Position numbers and translations under genes: made by a program. From Stieleria sedimenti (GTDB taxonomy: Bacteria; Planctomycetota; Planctomycetia; Pirellulales; Pirellulaceae), in assembly GCF_025060895.1 (NCBI RefSeq), contig NZ_JANZKV010000180.1, positions 1-32,412 of the forward strand: DNA of 32,412 nt. The letters run 5' to 3'. Each line of letters starts with the position of its first letter. Position 1 is the first letter of the stretch. Below, one piece after another: positions 1 to 9,001 of this stretch. Below the pieces are notes generated by a model. It saw only the letters and a list, made by a program, of their open reading frames with translations, had not been told where the DNA came from and did not search any database.

Positions 1-256
1 GTGGCCTGCGGCGGCTGAGGGTCGTTTGAACCGAGCGTTTGTCCTCGCTCTCCCCATTCGGACATCGCAGCAATGCCTCGAAAAACCTGGGTCCTGAGCG
101 ATTAGCCACTAAAATCCACGAAGAACCAGCGGGACAAAAACAAAAAGTGTCGCCGCCGTCCTCTGAAACGCGGCGTCCCACCGCAACTCAACAACTCAAT
201 CGCACGCTTGGTTTTTCTGGCCCTGCGATGGACGTGCGTACTGCCGAAATCTCCGG
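1..256. other. Left-edge spacer, no gene recognised
   Basis: This stretch lies downstream of the minus-strand SPW/VKOR gene. A short plus-strand open frame (39-287) shows no recognisable domain and runs into the neighbouring gene on the other strand, so it is not called. No convincing terminator, repeat or RNA was seen. Confidence 0.5.
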
Positions 257-1807
257 TCATCGAATGAATCGATCCCAGCTTCCGTAGGTCTGTTCAACAC
301 GTCCACGCGGTATCGACAGGACCGCAACGGCGATGCCAACGACCGTGGCTGTCATCGCATACCCGGTTGGCGAGTCCCCGAGCAGCCACGGACCGACAGC
401 AAGTGCCATGGCCAAGCCGACGTTCAAGTAGCGGCCCGAACGGATCACCTCGCCCATGCAGACGACTGAGACGGTGACGATCAGCGCTCCGCTGAGATGT
501 CCGATGTCGGCTGCGGTGGCCTTGATGTCGATCCCAAACAGCGTCGGTAGGAACATCGTGACCACTCCCAACAGCGAACAGGCGACCAACGTCCACGGGA
601 AGCTCATTCCCCAGATGGATGCTTTGAAGAGCCCGACCGGCCTGTCAGGAAACTCGATCAGCGCTGGAGATCGTTCATCGGCTGTGCAACCGTCGGCTTT
701 GCCACCCTTCCAGAAGATGGCCCACAACGAACCACCCCGATCGCCGCGCTGCTTCGCTTGCCGGACGTGTTGGAACATCGCAATGACTTCATCAACTTCC
801 AACGGAATCATCGGCAGCATGATCAATGCCGCCAGCAGACACATCGCACACCATGCGTGAACGATAACCGGCTGTGAGATGACCAAGAAGATGTGTGTCA
901 GACCGAGTGGAATGACGAGAATCCCAAAGAAGGCGACCATCCACGGCATCGTCCGCCAGCGAGAGGGACTGCCCATGTACCCCATCATGAACTCAAAGGT
1001 GTAGGACATCGCGCCCAGGCCTCCGTCGGAAATCGGCCACAGGTGCGACATCTTTGAATTCAGCACCTTTTCAGTATTGTTGGCGAAACCGAAAAACGGA
1101 TCCCACACATAGTCGATGTATCCCAGCTGAAACATCGCCAGGTATCGCGAGACGATGAAGCCCAGAAATCCGGTCACAATCATGATCCATCGCTGTGGCC
1201 AACTGGATGGGTTGTAGCTCCATCCCGGTGGCTGAGCCGGGCCGTGCTGCATGAACATGATCATGTTCGGCATCCCCGGAATCAAAATGGTCAACGCCAT
1301 GACCAGGATTCCGATCAATGAATCGTTGGCGTAGGCAGCAGCCGTGGGAGCCCAAAACGCAATCGGGGCGACGGTTAACCAAACGCCGACAAAACAGCAT
1401 GCCCAGAGACTGTAAGGCCGATTCGGCTTGAGTGTCCTATAGCCGAAGACCAGCAACAAGACTCCGCTGATCACGTCACTGTAGGTCATCAACCAGGCGC
1501 GCAGCTGACGCAACTCGGGCGTCGATTCCTCCGCAAACCAAGGGCCGCGCCCGCCACTGGGATCGACCCACAACGATTCGTTGAGGTATCCAAAGTTGAA
1601 CGGGGCGGTGATTAACCAGACGCCGAGCAGGGGAAGCGTCCAATAAATCCACAGCGTCTGCTGGTGATGCATTTCCAGCATCGAAAAACGGTCTTCGTCG
1701 GTCATGTGGTGTTCATGAGAGCCGTCGGCGCTGGTGTCGTCATCCTTTGATTCACGCATCTTCGACTCCGCCATCGGACGCGTAACGCCACGTGATCCCA
1801 TCTTCAT
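257..1807 (-). CDS. SPW-repeat / vitamin K epoxide reductase (VKOR)-family membrane protein
   Basis: A 516-aa polytopic membrane protein. A charged, His-rich N-terminus (about 1-45) precedes two SPW-like membrane segments (GVWLITAPFNFG near 62-73 and GVWLTVAPIAFW near 141-152). The middle (about 205-345) has VKOR-family features: 'VWDPFFG', 'RWRTMPW' and the thioredoxin-like 'HAWCAMC' with Cys320 and Cys323. Two or more further hydrophobic segments (about 404-500) follow. VKOR proteins pass electrons from disulfide formation to quinones. Residues 154-319 contain no cysteine, so the loop Cys pair of classical VKORs is missing here; enzymatic activity is therefore unproven and may depend on a partner. 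The start ATG has a weak GAGGAC about 10 nt upstream. No operon partner is visible. Confidence 0.8.
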   Translation of the reverse strand: MKMGSRGVTRPMAESKMRESKDDDTSADGSHEHHMTDEDRFSMLEMHHQQTLWIYWTLPLLGVWLITAPFNFGYLNESLWVDPSGGRGPWFAEESTPELRQLRAWLMTYSDVISGVLLLVFGYRTLKPNRPYSLWACCFVGVWLTVAPIAFWAPTAAAYANDSLIGILVMALTILIPGMPNMIMFMQHGPAQPPGWSYNPSSWPQRWIMIVTGFLGFIVSRYLAMFQLGYIDYVWDPFFGFANNTEKVLNSKMSHLWPISDGGLGAMSYTFEFMMGYMGSPSRWRTMPWMVAFFGILVIPLGLTHIFLVISQPVIVHAWCAMCLLAALIMLPMIPLEVDEVIAMFQHVRQAKQRGDRGGSLWAIFWKGGKADGCTADERSPALIEFPDRPVGLFKASIWGMSFPWTLVACSLLGVVTMFLPTLFGIDIKATAADIGHLSGALIVTVSVVCMGEVIRSGRYLNVGLAMALAVGPWLLGDSPTGYAMTATVVGIAVAVLSIPRGRVEQTYGSWDRFIR

Positions 1808-2297
1808 TTGAGGTTTGTCCTCGTCGTGTCTGCTGTGGCCTGTCTTACGTTCCGGCTAACCGCGGTTGCATGCCGCGTACCGTTTAAAAATTATTGGTGA
1901 ACGAGACAAACTGCCGCACTCGCCGTGACGTTCTCGCGACCAATCTGGTCGATTTCCTGGCAGCGAGTTGACTTTTGCGCGTCCACGAAACGATTGCGGG
2001 CGTTCCTCGGATGGGAGGATGCCGAGCAATCGGACGGATACGTCGTGCGACGGGTGCTTACGGGTCTCGATCGTTGCAACGGGGTACAAGAAGCATGCCA
2101 ACCCGATTTCGGAAACGATGCCGCGTGATTCAGTTGAGAAATCAGCGAGTTGGGCCCGAGAACCAGGGAGGGGACTGAAGCAATCCGGTTTGCAGCGAGA
2201 AGTCTTGAACCCGTTCGGCCATGAGCGCATCCTGGATGCTGGCCAAACCGTTCATCCGCCTCGGAATTTTTCACCGGCTCCCTCGGATTTCGACACC
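1808..2297. other. Spacer between divergent genes, no gene recognised
   Basis: About 490 bp between the divergent SPW/VKOR gene and the YdeI-CsaA gene. It should hold both promoters, but no convincing -35/-10 pair was found. Open frames on both strands (e.g. 1891-2274 minus, or the upstream extension of the plus-strand frame from 1968) are rich in Arg, Ser and Pro and match no family I know. Confidence 0.5.
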
Positions 2298-3089
2298 ATG
2301 AGTGACTATCGCTACCACTTCGACGCCAAGATCACCGACACGCTCGTCTATTTGCCAAACCGCATTGCTTCGCAGTTGGACTTCGGCAAATCGAAGCGAT
2401 TGCGGATCGACGGCGAGATCAACGGGATTCGCATCGAGTGCGGGGTGATGCGCAATAAGGGCAAGTGGTGTTTCATGGTGTCGAAGAAGTTGCAAAAAGA
2501 ATGCGGGCTTTCGCCGGGAGATACGGCTCGCGTCAGTTTCGACATCGCTGATCCTGAAGCGGTCGTCGTGCCGACCGAGTTGCAGTTCGCGCTCGATGCG
2601 AACGAGTCGGCGATGTCGGTGTGGGAAAGCTGGACCGCCGGCAAGCGTCGCGCTCAATGTCTGCGAGTGTCGACGGCGAAGAAGCCGGAGACCCGGGAGC
2701 GGCGAGTCGACGAGGTGATCGCGCTGTGTCTGGCGGAAGCGGGAATGCAAACCGGCGTCACCGCGTGGCAGGCGTTCGAAAACCTCGACATGCGAGCGGG
2801 CACGGTCATCGCCGTCGAAGATCTGCCGAAGGCACGCCGGCCAGCCTACAGGGTAACGGTCGATTTTGGGGCGGGGTTGGGCACCAAGCGGACGAGCGCC
2901 CAGATCACGGATCATTACACCAAAGCGGAGCTGATCGGCCGACAAATCATCGGAGTGGTAAACATTCCACCGAAGCAGATCGGAACGTTCATGTCAGAGT
3001 TTCTGATCGTCGGATTCTATCGCGACGACGGATCGGTCATCTTGGCGGTCCCCGACAGGTCGGTTCCCGACGGTGCTAGGCTGGCGTGA
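2298..3089 (+). CDS. DUF1905/YdeI-like protein fused to a CsaA-type tRNA-binding domain
   Basis: A 263-aa protein with two recognisable halves. Residues 1 to about 150 match DUF1905 plus the YdeI/OmdA C-terminal signature: 'KGKWCFMVSKKLQKECGL', then 'AKKPETRERRVDEV'. Residues 155-263 look like a complete CsaA: 'FENLDMRAGTVIAVEDLPKA', 'SAQITDHY', 'GVVNIPPKQIG', 'FMSEFLIVGF' and 'PDRSVPDGARLA', close to the whole ~110-aa B. subtilis CsaA. CsaA is a dimeric OB-fold chaperone/tRNA-binding protein linked to export; YdeI/OmdA proteins are linked to stress and bacteriocin tolerance. The ATG at 2298 was chosen because DUF1905 homology starts there ('YHFDAKI'); the frame stays open upstream to 1968 but that part looks non-coding. 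The combined function is not known. Confidence 0.85.
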   Translation: MSDYRYHFDAKITDTLVYLPNRIASQLDFGKSKRLRIDGEINGIRIECGVMRNKGKWCFMVSKKLQKECGLSPGDTARVSFDIADPEAVVVPTELQFALDANESAMSVWESWTAGKRRAQCLRVSTAKKPETRERRVDEVIALCLAEAGMQTGVTAWQAFENLDMRAGTVIAVEDLPKARRPAYRVTVDFGAGLGTKRTSAQITDHYTKAELIGRQIIGVVNIPPKQIGTFMSEFLIVGFYRDDGSVILAVPDRSVPDGARLA

Positions 3090-3220
3090 ACCGGGGCTGC
3101 TGCCGAGCGTCACGATTTTTTTTGACGACTTGACGAACCGACGTATTCGCGTCAACGTATTGCAAAGAGTCTTTGGTCGGACCGCTGTCTACACGATATA
3201 CCCAAATCGAATTGTCTTTG

Positions 3221-3625
3221 ATGGCTTCGTTGGTCCGATCTCTTTCGACGATCATTCTGTGCGGCGTGCTCGTTCTCGGGCACGCACCGGGCTGGTTGCA
3301 TGTGGCCACATGCGATGGCCATCACGCCGCCGCAAAGACGCCGTCGGGGCATTCTTGTAGCTGTCATTCGCATCATTGCGAGACGGCATCGAACGACGCA
3401 TCGGAACCCGACCGGCCGATCGAATCGGTGCCTCCGCATGATTCTGATTCGTGCGCGGTCTGCCAATCGCTGGCCGCTCCTTGCGGATCGATTGCCGGCG
3501 CGTCAACATTGGTCGTCTGTGATGCCGTGCATCCGATGCATGAACGCACACGGCCGACTGTCGACGTCGCTCGCTTCGTTTTCGTGCCACCGCTGCGTGG
3601 TCCCCCGTGCGAAGCCATTCTCTAG
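3221..3625 (+). CDS. Small Cys/His-rich exported protein (DUF2946-like), unknown function
   Basis: A 134-aa protein starting at 'MASLVRSLSTIILCGVLVLG', which reads as a signal peptide or membrane anchor. The mature part is rich in His and Cys ('CDGHH', 'HSCSCHSHHC', 'CAVCQSL'), a pattern seen in small periplasmic proteins near metal-transport genes and in DUF2946. Metal binding is therefore plausible but not shown. An upstream in-frame ATG (3173) exists, but the hydrophobic segment fits the 3221 start better. The downstream 271 bp up to the DUF58 gene hold no gene I can support. Confidence 0.55.
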   Translation: MASLVRSLSTIILCGVLVLGHAPGWLHVATCDGHHAAAKTPSGHSCSCHSHHCETASNDASEPDRPIESVPPHDSDSCAVCQSLAAPCGSIAGASTLVVCDAVHPMHERTRPTVDVARFVFVPPLRGPPCEAIL

Positions 3626-3896
3626 ACGTTTAGTTCGCGTTTCACCCCCGGATCACCGCTCCGATTGGAACCGCGCCGGCTACCGCTGCGCCGATTCTGT
3701 TTCGAGAGCTGGTCCGGCAGGTTGCCTCTCGCAGTCGGTTTGCGCCGATCAGCGAGCGCTGCGAATCCGTGCGTTACCAAGCCAGCTTCGTGCGGGCGTG
3801 CGTCATTGTACGGCGCCCGGTCCGACCAAACCGTGTCGTGAAATACGCGCGTTCCGTGCGAAGCCTTTTGGCGATTCCATGAATAGAGGCACAGTA

Positions 3897-5150
3897 ATGA
3901 ATGCCCCGACGACTTACCCCTTGTGTGTCTCCATGGCCATTGTTCATGCTGCGCCCTCGGAGCGGGGTTGGTGGTCACGATTGTTGACAACCGATTTTTG
4001 CCCGTGGGCCAATCGTTTCGTTTGTTGGTTGAAAGAACCCGTCGGCTGGTTCGTGCTGGCCACCGCCGTTAGCGTGATCGTCGGTCTTTATCTGGCGCCG
4101 ATCGGCTGGACGCTGGCCGCATCACTCGCGTCGGTCATCGCCGTTGGGATGGTGTGGCCGGCCGTTGCGGTTCGTGCAGTGAACTGCCGCGTGACCTGCG
4201 GCAACGCACAGATTCATGAAGGCGATCGGTGCGAATTGCATCTGGCCGTGCGAAACCGGTTGCCGCTTCCCGTCTGGGGATTGGCGGTCGAAGGGTTCTT
4301 GGATCGCACGCGCGAACAGAGCGACCAAGCGGCCACACCCACCGTTGCGTTGGCGTTCGTTCATGCCTGGGCGATTTCGAATTATCGTTTTTCGGTCCAG
4401 CCAGAGTTACGAGGACGCTATCCCGACGGCGATGCGATACTGACGTGTTCCTTTCCCTTCGGGATATGGACGGCCAAACGAAAGTTGCAAGACGTTGCAT
4501 CGGTCACCGTCTGGCCCAGAGTGTTTTCGATCGCCGGGCAAACCGCGATGACCGGTCGACGAAACGCCGAATCCGGAGAAGGCAACCGAACAGGTCGGAC
4601 TGGCGATTTTGTTGGGGTGCGGGAGTATCGTCGCGGGGATTGTGTGCGACAAGTCAATTGGGTCGCCACGGCGCGGTCGGGTGAGTTGGTGGTGACCGAA
4701 CGAAGTGGCCCGGAGTGCCCAAGCGTGGAGGTGATCGTCGACGTGGCAGGGCCATCCAATCGTGATCAATTGGCAGATCGCATTCGAGTCGCCGCCAGTG
4801 TGCTGGCCAACTTGCATCAATCAGCGGTTCCACTGCGGGTGCACCTCGGACAGCGTCGCTTTCACGTTAAACGAGGCTGGGAGGGATGGTTGCAGATGAT
4901 GGATGCACTGGCGGACGTCCCGGAGGGAGGCTTGGGCGATCAACGCAGTCCTAATTTGTCGCGACAACAGACCTCGATCACGATTGCTTCGGATCATCGC
5001 GGTGACATTGTGGTTTGCGTCGCCGACCCCAGCGTGAATCCACGGTTGATGAGTCGTCATTCGCATCAAGTGATTCGTCGCGATCACGACCTTGCGTCTC
5101 AATTGTTTGCGTTTTGGACAGAGGTGCGTGATGCCAACCTGGTCGCGTAG
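3897..5150 (+). CDS. DUF58 domain protein, first gene of a MoxR/DUF58/TgpA operon
   Basis: A 417-aa protein. Two hydrophobic segments lie near the N-terminus (about 48-90, 'GWFVLATAVSVIVGLYLAP' and the following stretch), followed by a beta-rich region. The DUF58 signature is near 235-265: 'VGVREYRRGDCVRQVNWVA' and 'ARSGELVVTER' (family form ReYrpGDdlRrIdWkasAR). DUF58 proteins are membrane-anchored, have a von Willebrand A-like tail, and partner MoxR AAA+ ATPases. The start at 3897 has a GAGG at 3885-3888; the in-frame ATG at 3879 has no Shine-Dalgarno sequence. The gene overlaps the start of the next by 20 bp, so translational coupling is likely. Confidence 0.88.
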   Translation: MNAPTTYPLCVSMAIVHAAPSERGWWSRLLTTDFCPWANRFVCWLKEPVGWFVLATAVSVIVGLYLAPIGWTLAASLASVIAVGMVWPAVAVRAVNCRVTCGNAQIHEGDRCELHLAVRNRLPLPVWGLAVEGFLDRTREQSDQAATPTVALAFVHAWAISNYRFSVQPELRGRYPDGDAILTCSFPFGIWTAKRKLQDVASVTVWPRVFSIAGQTAMTGRRNAESGEGNRTGRTGDFVGVREYRRGDCVRQVNWVATARSGELVVTERSGPECPSVEVIVDVAGPSNRDQLADRIRVAASVLANLHQSAVPLRVHLGQRRFHVKRGWEGWLQMMDALADVPEGGLGDQRSPNLSRQQTSITIASDHRGDIVVCVADPSVNPRLMSRHSHQVIRRDHDLASQLFAFWTEVRDANLVA

Positions 5151-7455
5151 ACGCATCGAAACGATCGGGTTGGCAGCGTTGGCCGTCTCAGCGGTGGCAG
5201 CACTTCGCGTTGGCGTGGAGTCTCGGTACTGGTTGTTGATGGAACTGGGAACGCTGTGCATCGCTTTCCTGGTCGCCGAATTCAGCAGGACTTGTCGTTT
5301 GAGTCGACACGATGCGGATCCGTTCGGCGGGCCGGAGGTAAGGCATCGTGAAAGGGGCGACGCGCGGCCACTCATGCGTCGCGGCTCACCAACTGAACGG
5401 GCCATGAAACGATTGGCGGGTGCCGCGACGGCCGTTCTGGCGTTCACACCGATCGTTTTTGCCATCGCTGCCCGCGCGTTCGGTTCGCCGATTGCCTTTG
5501 AGATGTCAACGCTTGCGACCGTCGGCGCCCTCGCCCTTTCCATGGGGTCCGCGGCGACGACCAATCGCGTTCGGAGTTTGTCGCTCGTTCTGAGCGGGTT
5601 TCTGGTGCTGTTTTGTGCCGTGATCTCCGACAACCGGCACGCCGCGTTGCTGCCGTTGGTCTGGATGCTCGGTTGCGTCTGGCATTTGATCGCCAACCAT
5701 TGGGAACGCCTGGATCTGGCGATGCCCGATTCAGTGCAGCGGACTTGGTCATTGCGGCCCGGCATCCTGCTTGTCACGATGCTGGTGCTGACAGCCGGTG
5801 CCTATTCGGTCAAGGATCGCCTGACGTCATCGGGGCGACTGGCGATCGGCGTGATGCCCACCAGTGGCGGCAGTGAATGGTCCGACCCGGCCGCCCGCAG
5901 CGGGCTTGGTACCGGCGACGCCGCGGTTGCAGCCAAAGATCATGCCGAATCCTTCGGTGCCGTCGACTCGGACATGTTCTTGGAATCGACCGAGCCGACG
6001 CTGTTCGACATGTTCAATGACATGATCGGCGAACCGAAGAAGACAAAGAACAAGTGGGAACGTGCACAAGCGCTGGGAAACGAAAACTTCATCCCGTCGC
6101 ACCAGCGGACCGCAAAGAGTGAGCAAGGTGGCGGGACGTTTTCGACCGAGCGGACGCGACCGAAAAAGCACCTCCATTCCAAGGACGCGAACGAGGCAAG
6201 CGTGGTCCAGTGGGATGGGCCAACCGGCATCCGTTTGGCGATGCACCGCTACGACACCTTTGACGGGCGAGAATGGTCGCAGTCGTCCAACCGGAAAAAC
6301 ATGTCGCTTAATCGAGTCGACATCAACAATAGAACATGGTTTTTTGATCCGCTCGGGCGTGCCGCGCTGTCGCGTGCCCCGGAAGACTCGTCGGTCGGGC
6401 TGCTCAAGATCATACGGCTCGACTCGCCGCGGCTGCCGGTTCCGATGATGACAGCCGGCGTGCATATCAAACAGATCGATCGACAAGACTTTTTTGGCAT
6501 CACACGCGACGGCTGCTTTTTCATGCCGGGACGCGAAAAGGTGCCGCCACTGACGGTTGTGCACGCGGCCAGCGTCAATTTGACGGAAGATGCAATTCGG
6601 GCAGGTTTAAAGGAGCGGGTGCGGCCGGAACCACTGCCTGCCGGAATCGCTGAGTTGTCGGATCGAATCGTCGGAGACCAAACCGTCACGTTCGACAAGT
6701 TACAGTCCATCATCAACCATCTTCGCACGGAATTCACGTTCGAACGCGAAGGTGACCAGGCCGCGAGTTCGTTGGCGGAGTTCCTGCAGTCGCGTCACGG
6801 CGGCGATCATCTGTTCGCCACGACGGCAGCACTGTTGGCGCGTCAGATCGGCTTGTCCTCGCGTTTGGTCACCGGATTTTATGTTCGCCCCGATGCATTC
6901 GACATCACCGCCGGGCACGCTTCGGTGCTTCCGCGAGATGTCCACGTGTGGGCCGAAGTGCAACTGCAGGATGGCCGTTGGTTTGAGATCGAACCGACGC
7001 CGGGATTCCGGCAACCGCATTACAAACCATCGTGGATCTTGCTCGCACGTCGGTTTACTGCCGCATCTTGGCACATCATCGTCGGCGGGACGTTGGCATT
7101 GGCATGCGTTTACCTGACGCGTTGTTTTTGGATCGATTGGTTGCTCGCGGTGGCCTGGAGTCAGGCTCGTTGGCTGCGACCACACCGGCGGCTTCGATTG
7201 GCCATTCGAATCATCGAGACGCGGGCACGATTGGCCGGCCAACGTCGCCCGATCGGAAAATCTCAGCGAGCCTGGCTGGAACAACTCACCCGCGCCGACG
7301 CAACGCTCGCCAGCGCGGCCCGACAGTTTTCTGATGACGCCGACGCCTTGTTTTTCGGTGCCGGCATTGAACCCTGCAAACGTGACACGACCGCCCTGGT
7401 CGACTTGCTTCGCGTCCGCACGATCACCGCTCTAACCAAGGAGGCGACGTCATGA
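5131..7455 (+). CDS. TgpA-like membrane transglutaminase-fold protein lacking the catalytic Cys
   Basis: A 774-aa protein with the DUF3488/transglutaminase/DUF4129 layout of TgpA. Membrane segments occupy about 1-230, a large presumably periplasmic part spans about 240-640, one membrane helix lies near 640-665, and a charged cytosolic tail closes the protein. The transglutaminase core is clear ('LFATTAALLARQIGLSSRLV', 'DVHVWAEV', 'RWFEIEPTPGF'). However, the usual G-x-C-x-x-F-A reads 'GGDHLFA': Asp559 sits where the nucleophilic Cys belongs, and Glu621 replaces the catalytic Asp; His605 is kept. Peptide cross-linking or cleavage by the classical mechanism is thus unlikely, and a binding or scaffold role is inferred. 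GAGG precedes the ATG (5121-5124). The stop overlaps the MoxR start as ATGA. Confidence 0.85.
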   Translation: MPTWSRRRIETIGLAALAVSAVAALRVGVESRYWLLMELGTLCIAFLVAEFSRTCRLSRHDADPFGGPEVRHRERGDARPLMRRGSPTERAMKRLAGAATAVLAFTPIVFAIAARAFGSPIAFEMSTLATVGALALSMGSAATTNRVRSLSLVLSGFLVLFCAVISDNRHAALLPLVWMLGCVWHLIANHWERLDLAMPDSVQRTWSLRPGILLVTMLVLTAGAYSVKDRLTSSGRLAIGVMPTSGGSEWSDPAARSGLGTGDAAVAAKDHAESFGAVDSDMFLESTEPTLFDMFNDMIGEPKKTKNKWERAQALGNENFIPSHQRTAKSEQGGGTFSTERTRPKKHLHSKDANEASVVQWDGPTGIRLAMHRYDTFDGREWSQSSNRKNMSLNRVDINNRTWFFDPLGRAALSRAPEDSSVGLLKIIRLDSPRLPVPMMTAGVHIKQIDRQDFFGITRDGCFFMPGREKVPPLTVVHAASVNLTEDAIRAGLKERVRPEPLPAGIAELSDRIVGDQTVTFDKLQSIINHLRTEFTFEREGDQAASSLAEFLQSRHGGDHLFATTAALLARQIGLSSRLVTGFYVRPDAFDITAGHASVLPRDVHVWAEVQLQDGRWFEIEPTPGFRQPHYKPSWILLARRFTAASWHIIVGGTLALACVYLTRCFWIDWLLAVAWSQARWLRPHRRLRLAIRIIETRARLAGQRRPIGKSQRAWLEQLTRADATLASAARQFSDDADALFFGAGIEPCKRDTTALVDLLRVRTITALTKEATS

Positions 7456-8429
7456 ATCTGACCGCCGGAATCATCTCCCCCGAGGAATCCGCCGATTCCA
7501 ATTCGTTATCCGACCTTCGATCTCTGCGAGACTATCTTCGCGGAGTGCTTCTGGGCAAAACAGAACAAATCGATTTGGTCATCGCATGCCTGCTCTCACG
7601 AGGGCACTTGTTGCTGGATGATTTGCCAGGCACGGGAAAAACGACGCTGGCCAAAGCGATCGCGGCGGGGATTCACGGTCGCTTGTCGCGCGTCCAGTGC
7701 ACACCCGATCTGATGCCCGCCGACATCACCGGTTTCAGTTTGTTCAACCAGAAGACCCGCGAGTTTGAATTCCGACCCGGTCCGGTCTTTGCCGACGTGC
7801 TGTTGGCCGACGAATTGAACCGCACGACGCCGCGAACGCAAAGCGCGCTGTTGGAAGCGATGGCCGAGCGACAAGTCACGATCGACGGCAGCCCCCGCTC
7901 CTTGTCGCCGACGTTTTTTGTGATCGCCACCCAAAATCCCATCGACTCTCACGGCGCGTACCCGTTGCCCGAAGCCCAACTCGACCGATTCGCGATCAAG
8001 CTGCGGATCGGTTATCCGGATCGTGAAGCCCAGCGTCGGATTCTGCAGCGGGAAGTTCGCGACTTGACGGGAAACAACAACGATGCCCAATTGAATTCGC
8101 CCCTGTCATTGACCGATCTGCGACTTCTGCAGCAGAGAGCGCAATCGGTGAGTGTACATCGGCGTGTTGCCGACTACCTGATCGACTTGGTCGAAGCCAG
8201 TCGCGACGACGAAGCGGTCGAGTTGGGAGTCAGTCCACGAGGCATGGTGATCTGGCAAGCGGTCTCGCAGTCTTGGGCGATGTTGAAAGGACGCGATTTC
8301 GTCACGCCGACCGACGTCGCCGAGGTCGCCCATCCGGTTCTGTCGGTCCGTTTGCTGACACGTGGTGAAACCGTGGACAACGTGATCGATCGGATCATGA
8401 ATTCCGTCCCCGCTCCGGAGTACAAGTGA
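7452..8429 (+). CDS. MoxR-family AAA+ ATPase
   Basis: A 325-aa ATPase of standard MoxR length. Walker A is 'LPGTGKTTLAK' (58-68), Walker B 'VLLADELN' (116-123), followed by 'RTTPRTQSALLEAM' and sensor 1 'IATQNPID' (158-165). 'GAYPLPEAQLDRF' (168-180) is the typical MoxR motif. The C-terminal lid domain has 'SPRGMVIW'. MoxR ATPases act as chaperones that remodel partner proteins, usually with the DUF58 protein as adaptor. The gene overlaps the TgpA-like gene by 4 nt (ATGA) and ends in TGATG, where the next gene starts. In many bacteria the order is moxR-DUF58-tgpA; here moxR comes third. Confidence 0.93.
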   Translation: MNLTAGIISPEESADSNSLSDLRSLRDYLRGVLLGKTEQIDLVIACLLSRGHLLLDDLPGTGKTTLAKAIAAGIHGRLSRVQCTPDLMPADITGFSLFNQKTREFEFRPGPVFADVLLADELNRTTPRTQSALLEAMAERQVTIDGSPRSLSPTFFVIATQNPIDSHGAYPLPEAQLDRFAIKLRIGYPDREAQRRILQREVRDLTGNNNDAQLNSPLSLTDLRLLQQRAQSVSVHRRVADYLIDLVEASRDDEAVELGVSPRGMVIWQAVSQSWAMLKGRDFVTPTDVAEVAHPVLSVRLLTRGETVDNVIDRIMNSVPAPEYK

Positions 8430-9001
8430 TGATCATTGCCAGAAAATCCCCAGTGACGACGCGACGTTCCGGTAATCCGAAGCTCCTGCCCAGACGCATC
8501 GTCGTTCAATGCCCTGGGGCAGCAGAAGCTTCACCCGCCCGGTCGGCTCATTTGCGATCGCTTTTCTTGGCGTTGTTGCTCGGCGTCATCGGCTGTGTCG
8601 GCGAGCCGGGATCGCCCAAAACGTCTCATTTTGAACACGACCACGAGGTGGCGAAACATTGGCCAAGCGATCTGGCGGATGCGTCCGCGAAACTTCGTGC
8701 CAGGCTCGATGCGATCGAAGCCGCGGTTGACGAAAATCCCGACGAGGCGCAACAGCTGGCGGACGAAGTCGCAGAGATCGTCAGCTGGGTGCCGGAGATC
8801 GCCGCCGACACGAACTTGTCCGAACAGGATTGGATCCCGCTCGATCACGCCGCGGAGTCGCTGGCCGCGAAACTCCGCGCCGCCGGCAGTGCGTTGACCG
8901 AGTCCAATCGCAGGCAAACATTCGCGTTGTGTGAACAGATTGATCAGGCACTCTCCAAGATTCCGGATCCATTCGCTTCACGGAAAGGGGCATCGCGATG
9001 A
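8429..9001 (+). CDS. Putative lipoprotein of the MoxR operon, unknown function
   Basis: A 190-aa protein not recognised as a known family. A hydrophobic stretch 'SLFLALLLGVIGC' ends in a plausible lipobox (V-I-G-C, Cys near residue 54), followed by 'HFEHDHEVAKHWP', which is rich in His and acidic residues. The remainder is helical, Ala/Glu/Leu-rich ('LRARLDAIEAAVDENPDEAQ'). The ATG at 8429 overlaps the moxR stop (TGATG) and gives a long positively charged leader before the hydrophobic core. An in-frame TTG at 8552 would give a classical short lipoprotein signal but has no clear Shine-Dalgarno. The stop overlaps the permease start as ATGA. The coupling suggests it works with the permease at the cell envelope. 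Confidence 0.65.
   Translation: MIIARKSPVTTRRSGNPKLLPRRIVVQCPGAAEASPARSAHLRSLFLALLLGVIGCVGEPGSPKTSHFEHDHEVAKHWPSDLADASAKLRARLDAIEAAVDENPDEAQQLADEVAEIVSWVPEIAADTNLSEQDWIPLDHAAESLAAKLRAAGSALTESNRRQTFALCEQIDQALSKIPDPFASRKGASR

Noticed and set aside
3626-3896. Open frame ending at 3882, just before the DUF58 gene
   Set aside because: It is open for about 75 codons but has no ATG start and an Arg/Val-rich composition without similarity to any family I know.
4821-5777. Minus-strand open frame of 318 codons opposite the DUF58 and TgpA-like genes
   Set aside because: It is antisense across two well-supported genes, low in hydrophobic structure and without recognisable motifs.
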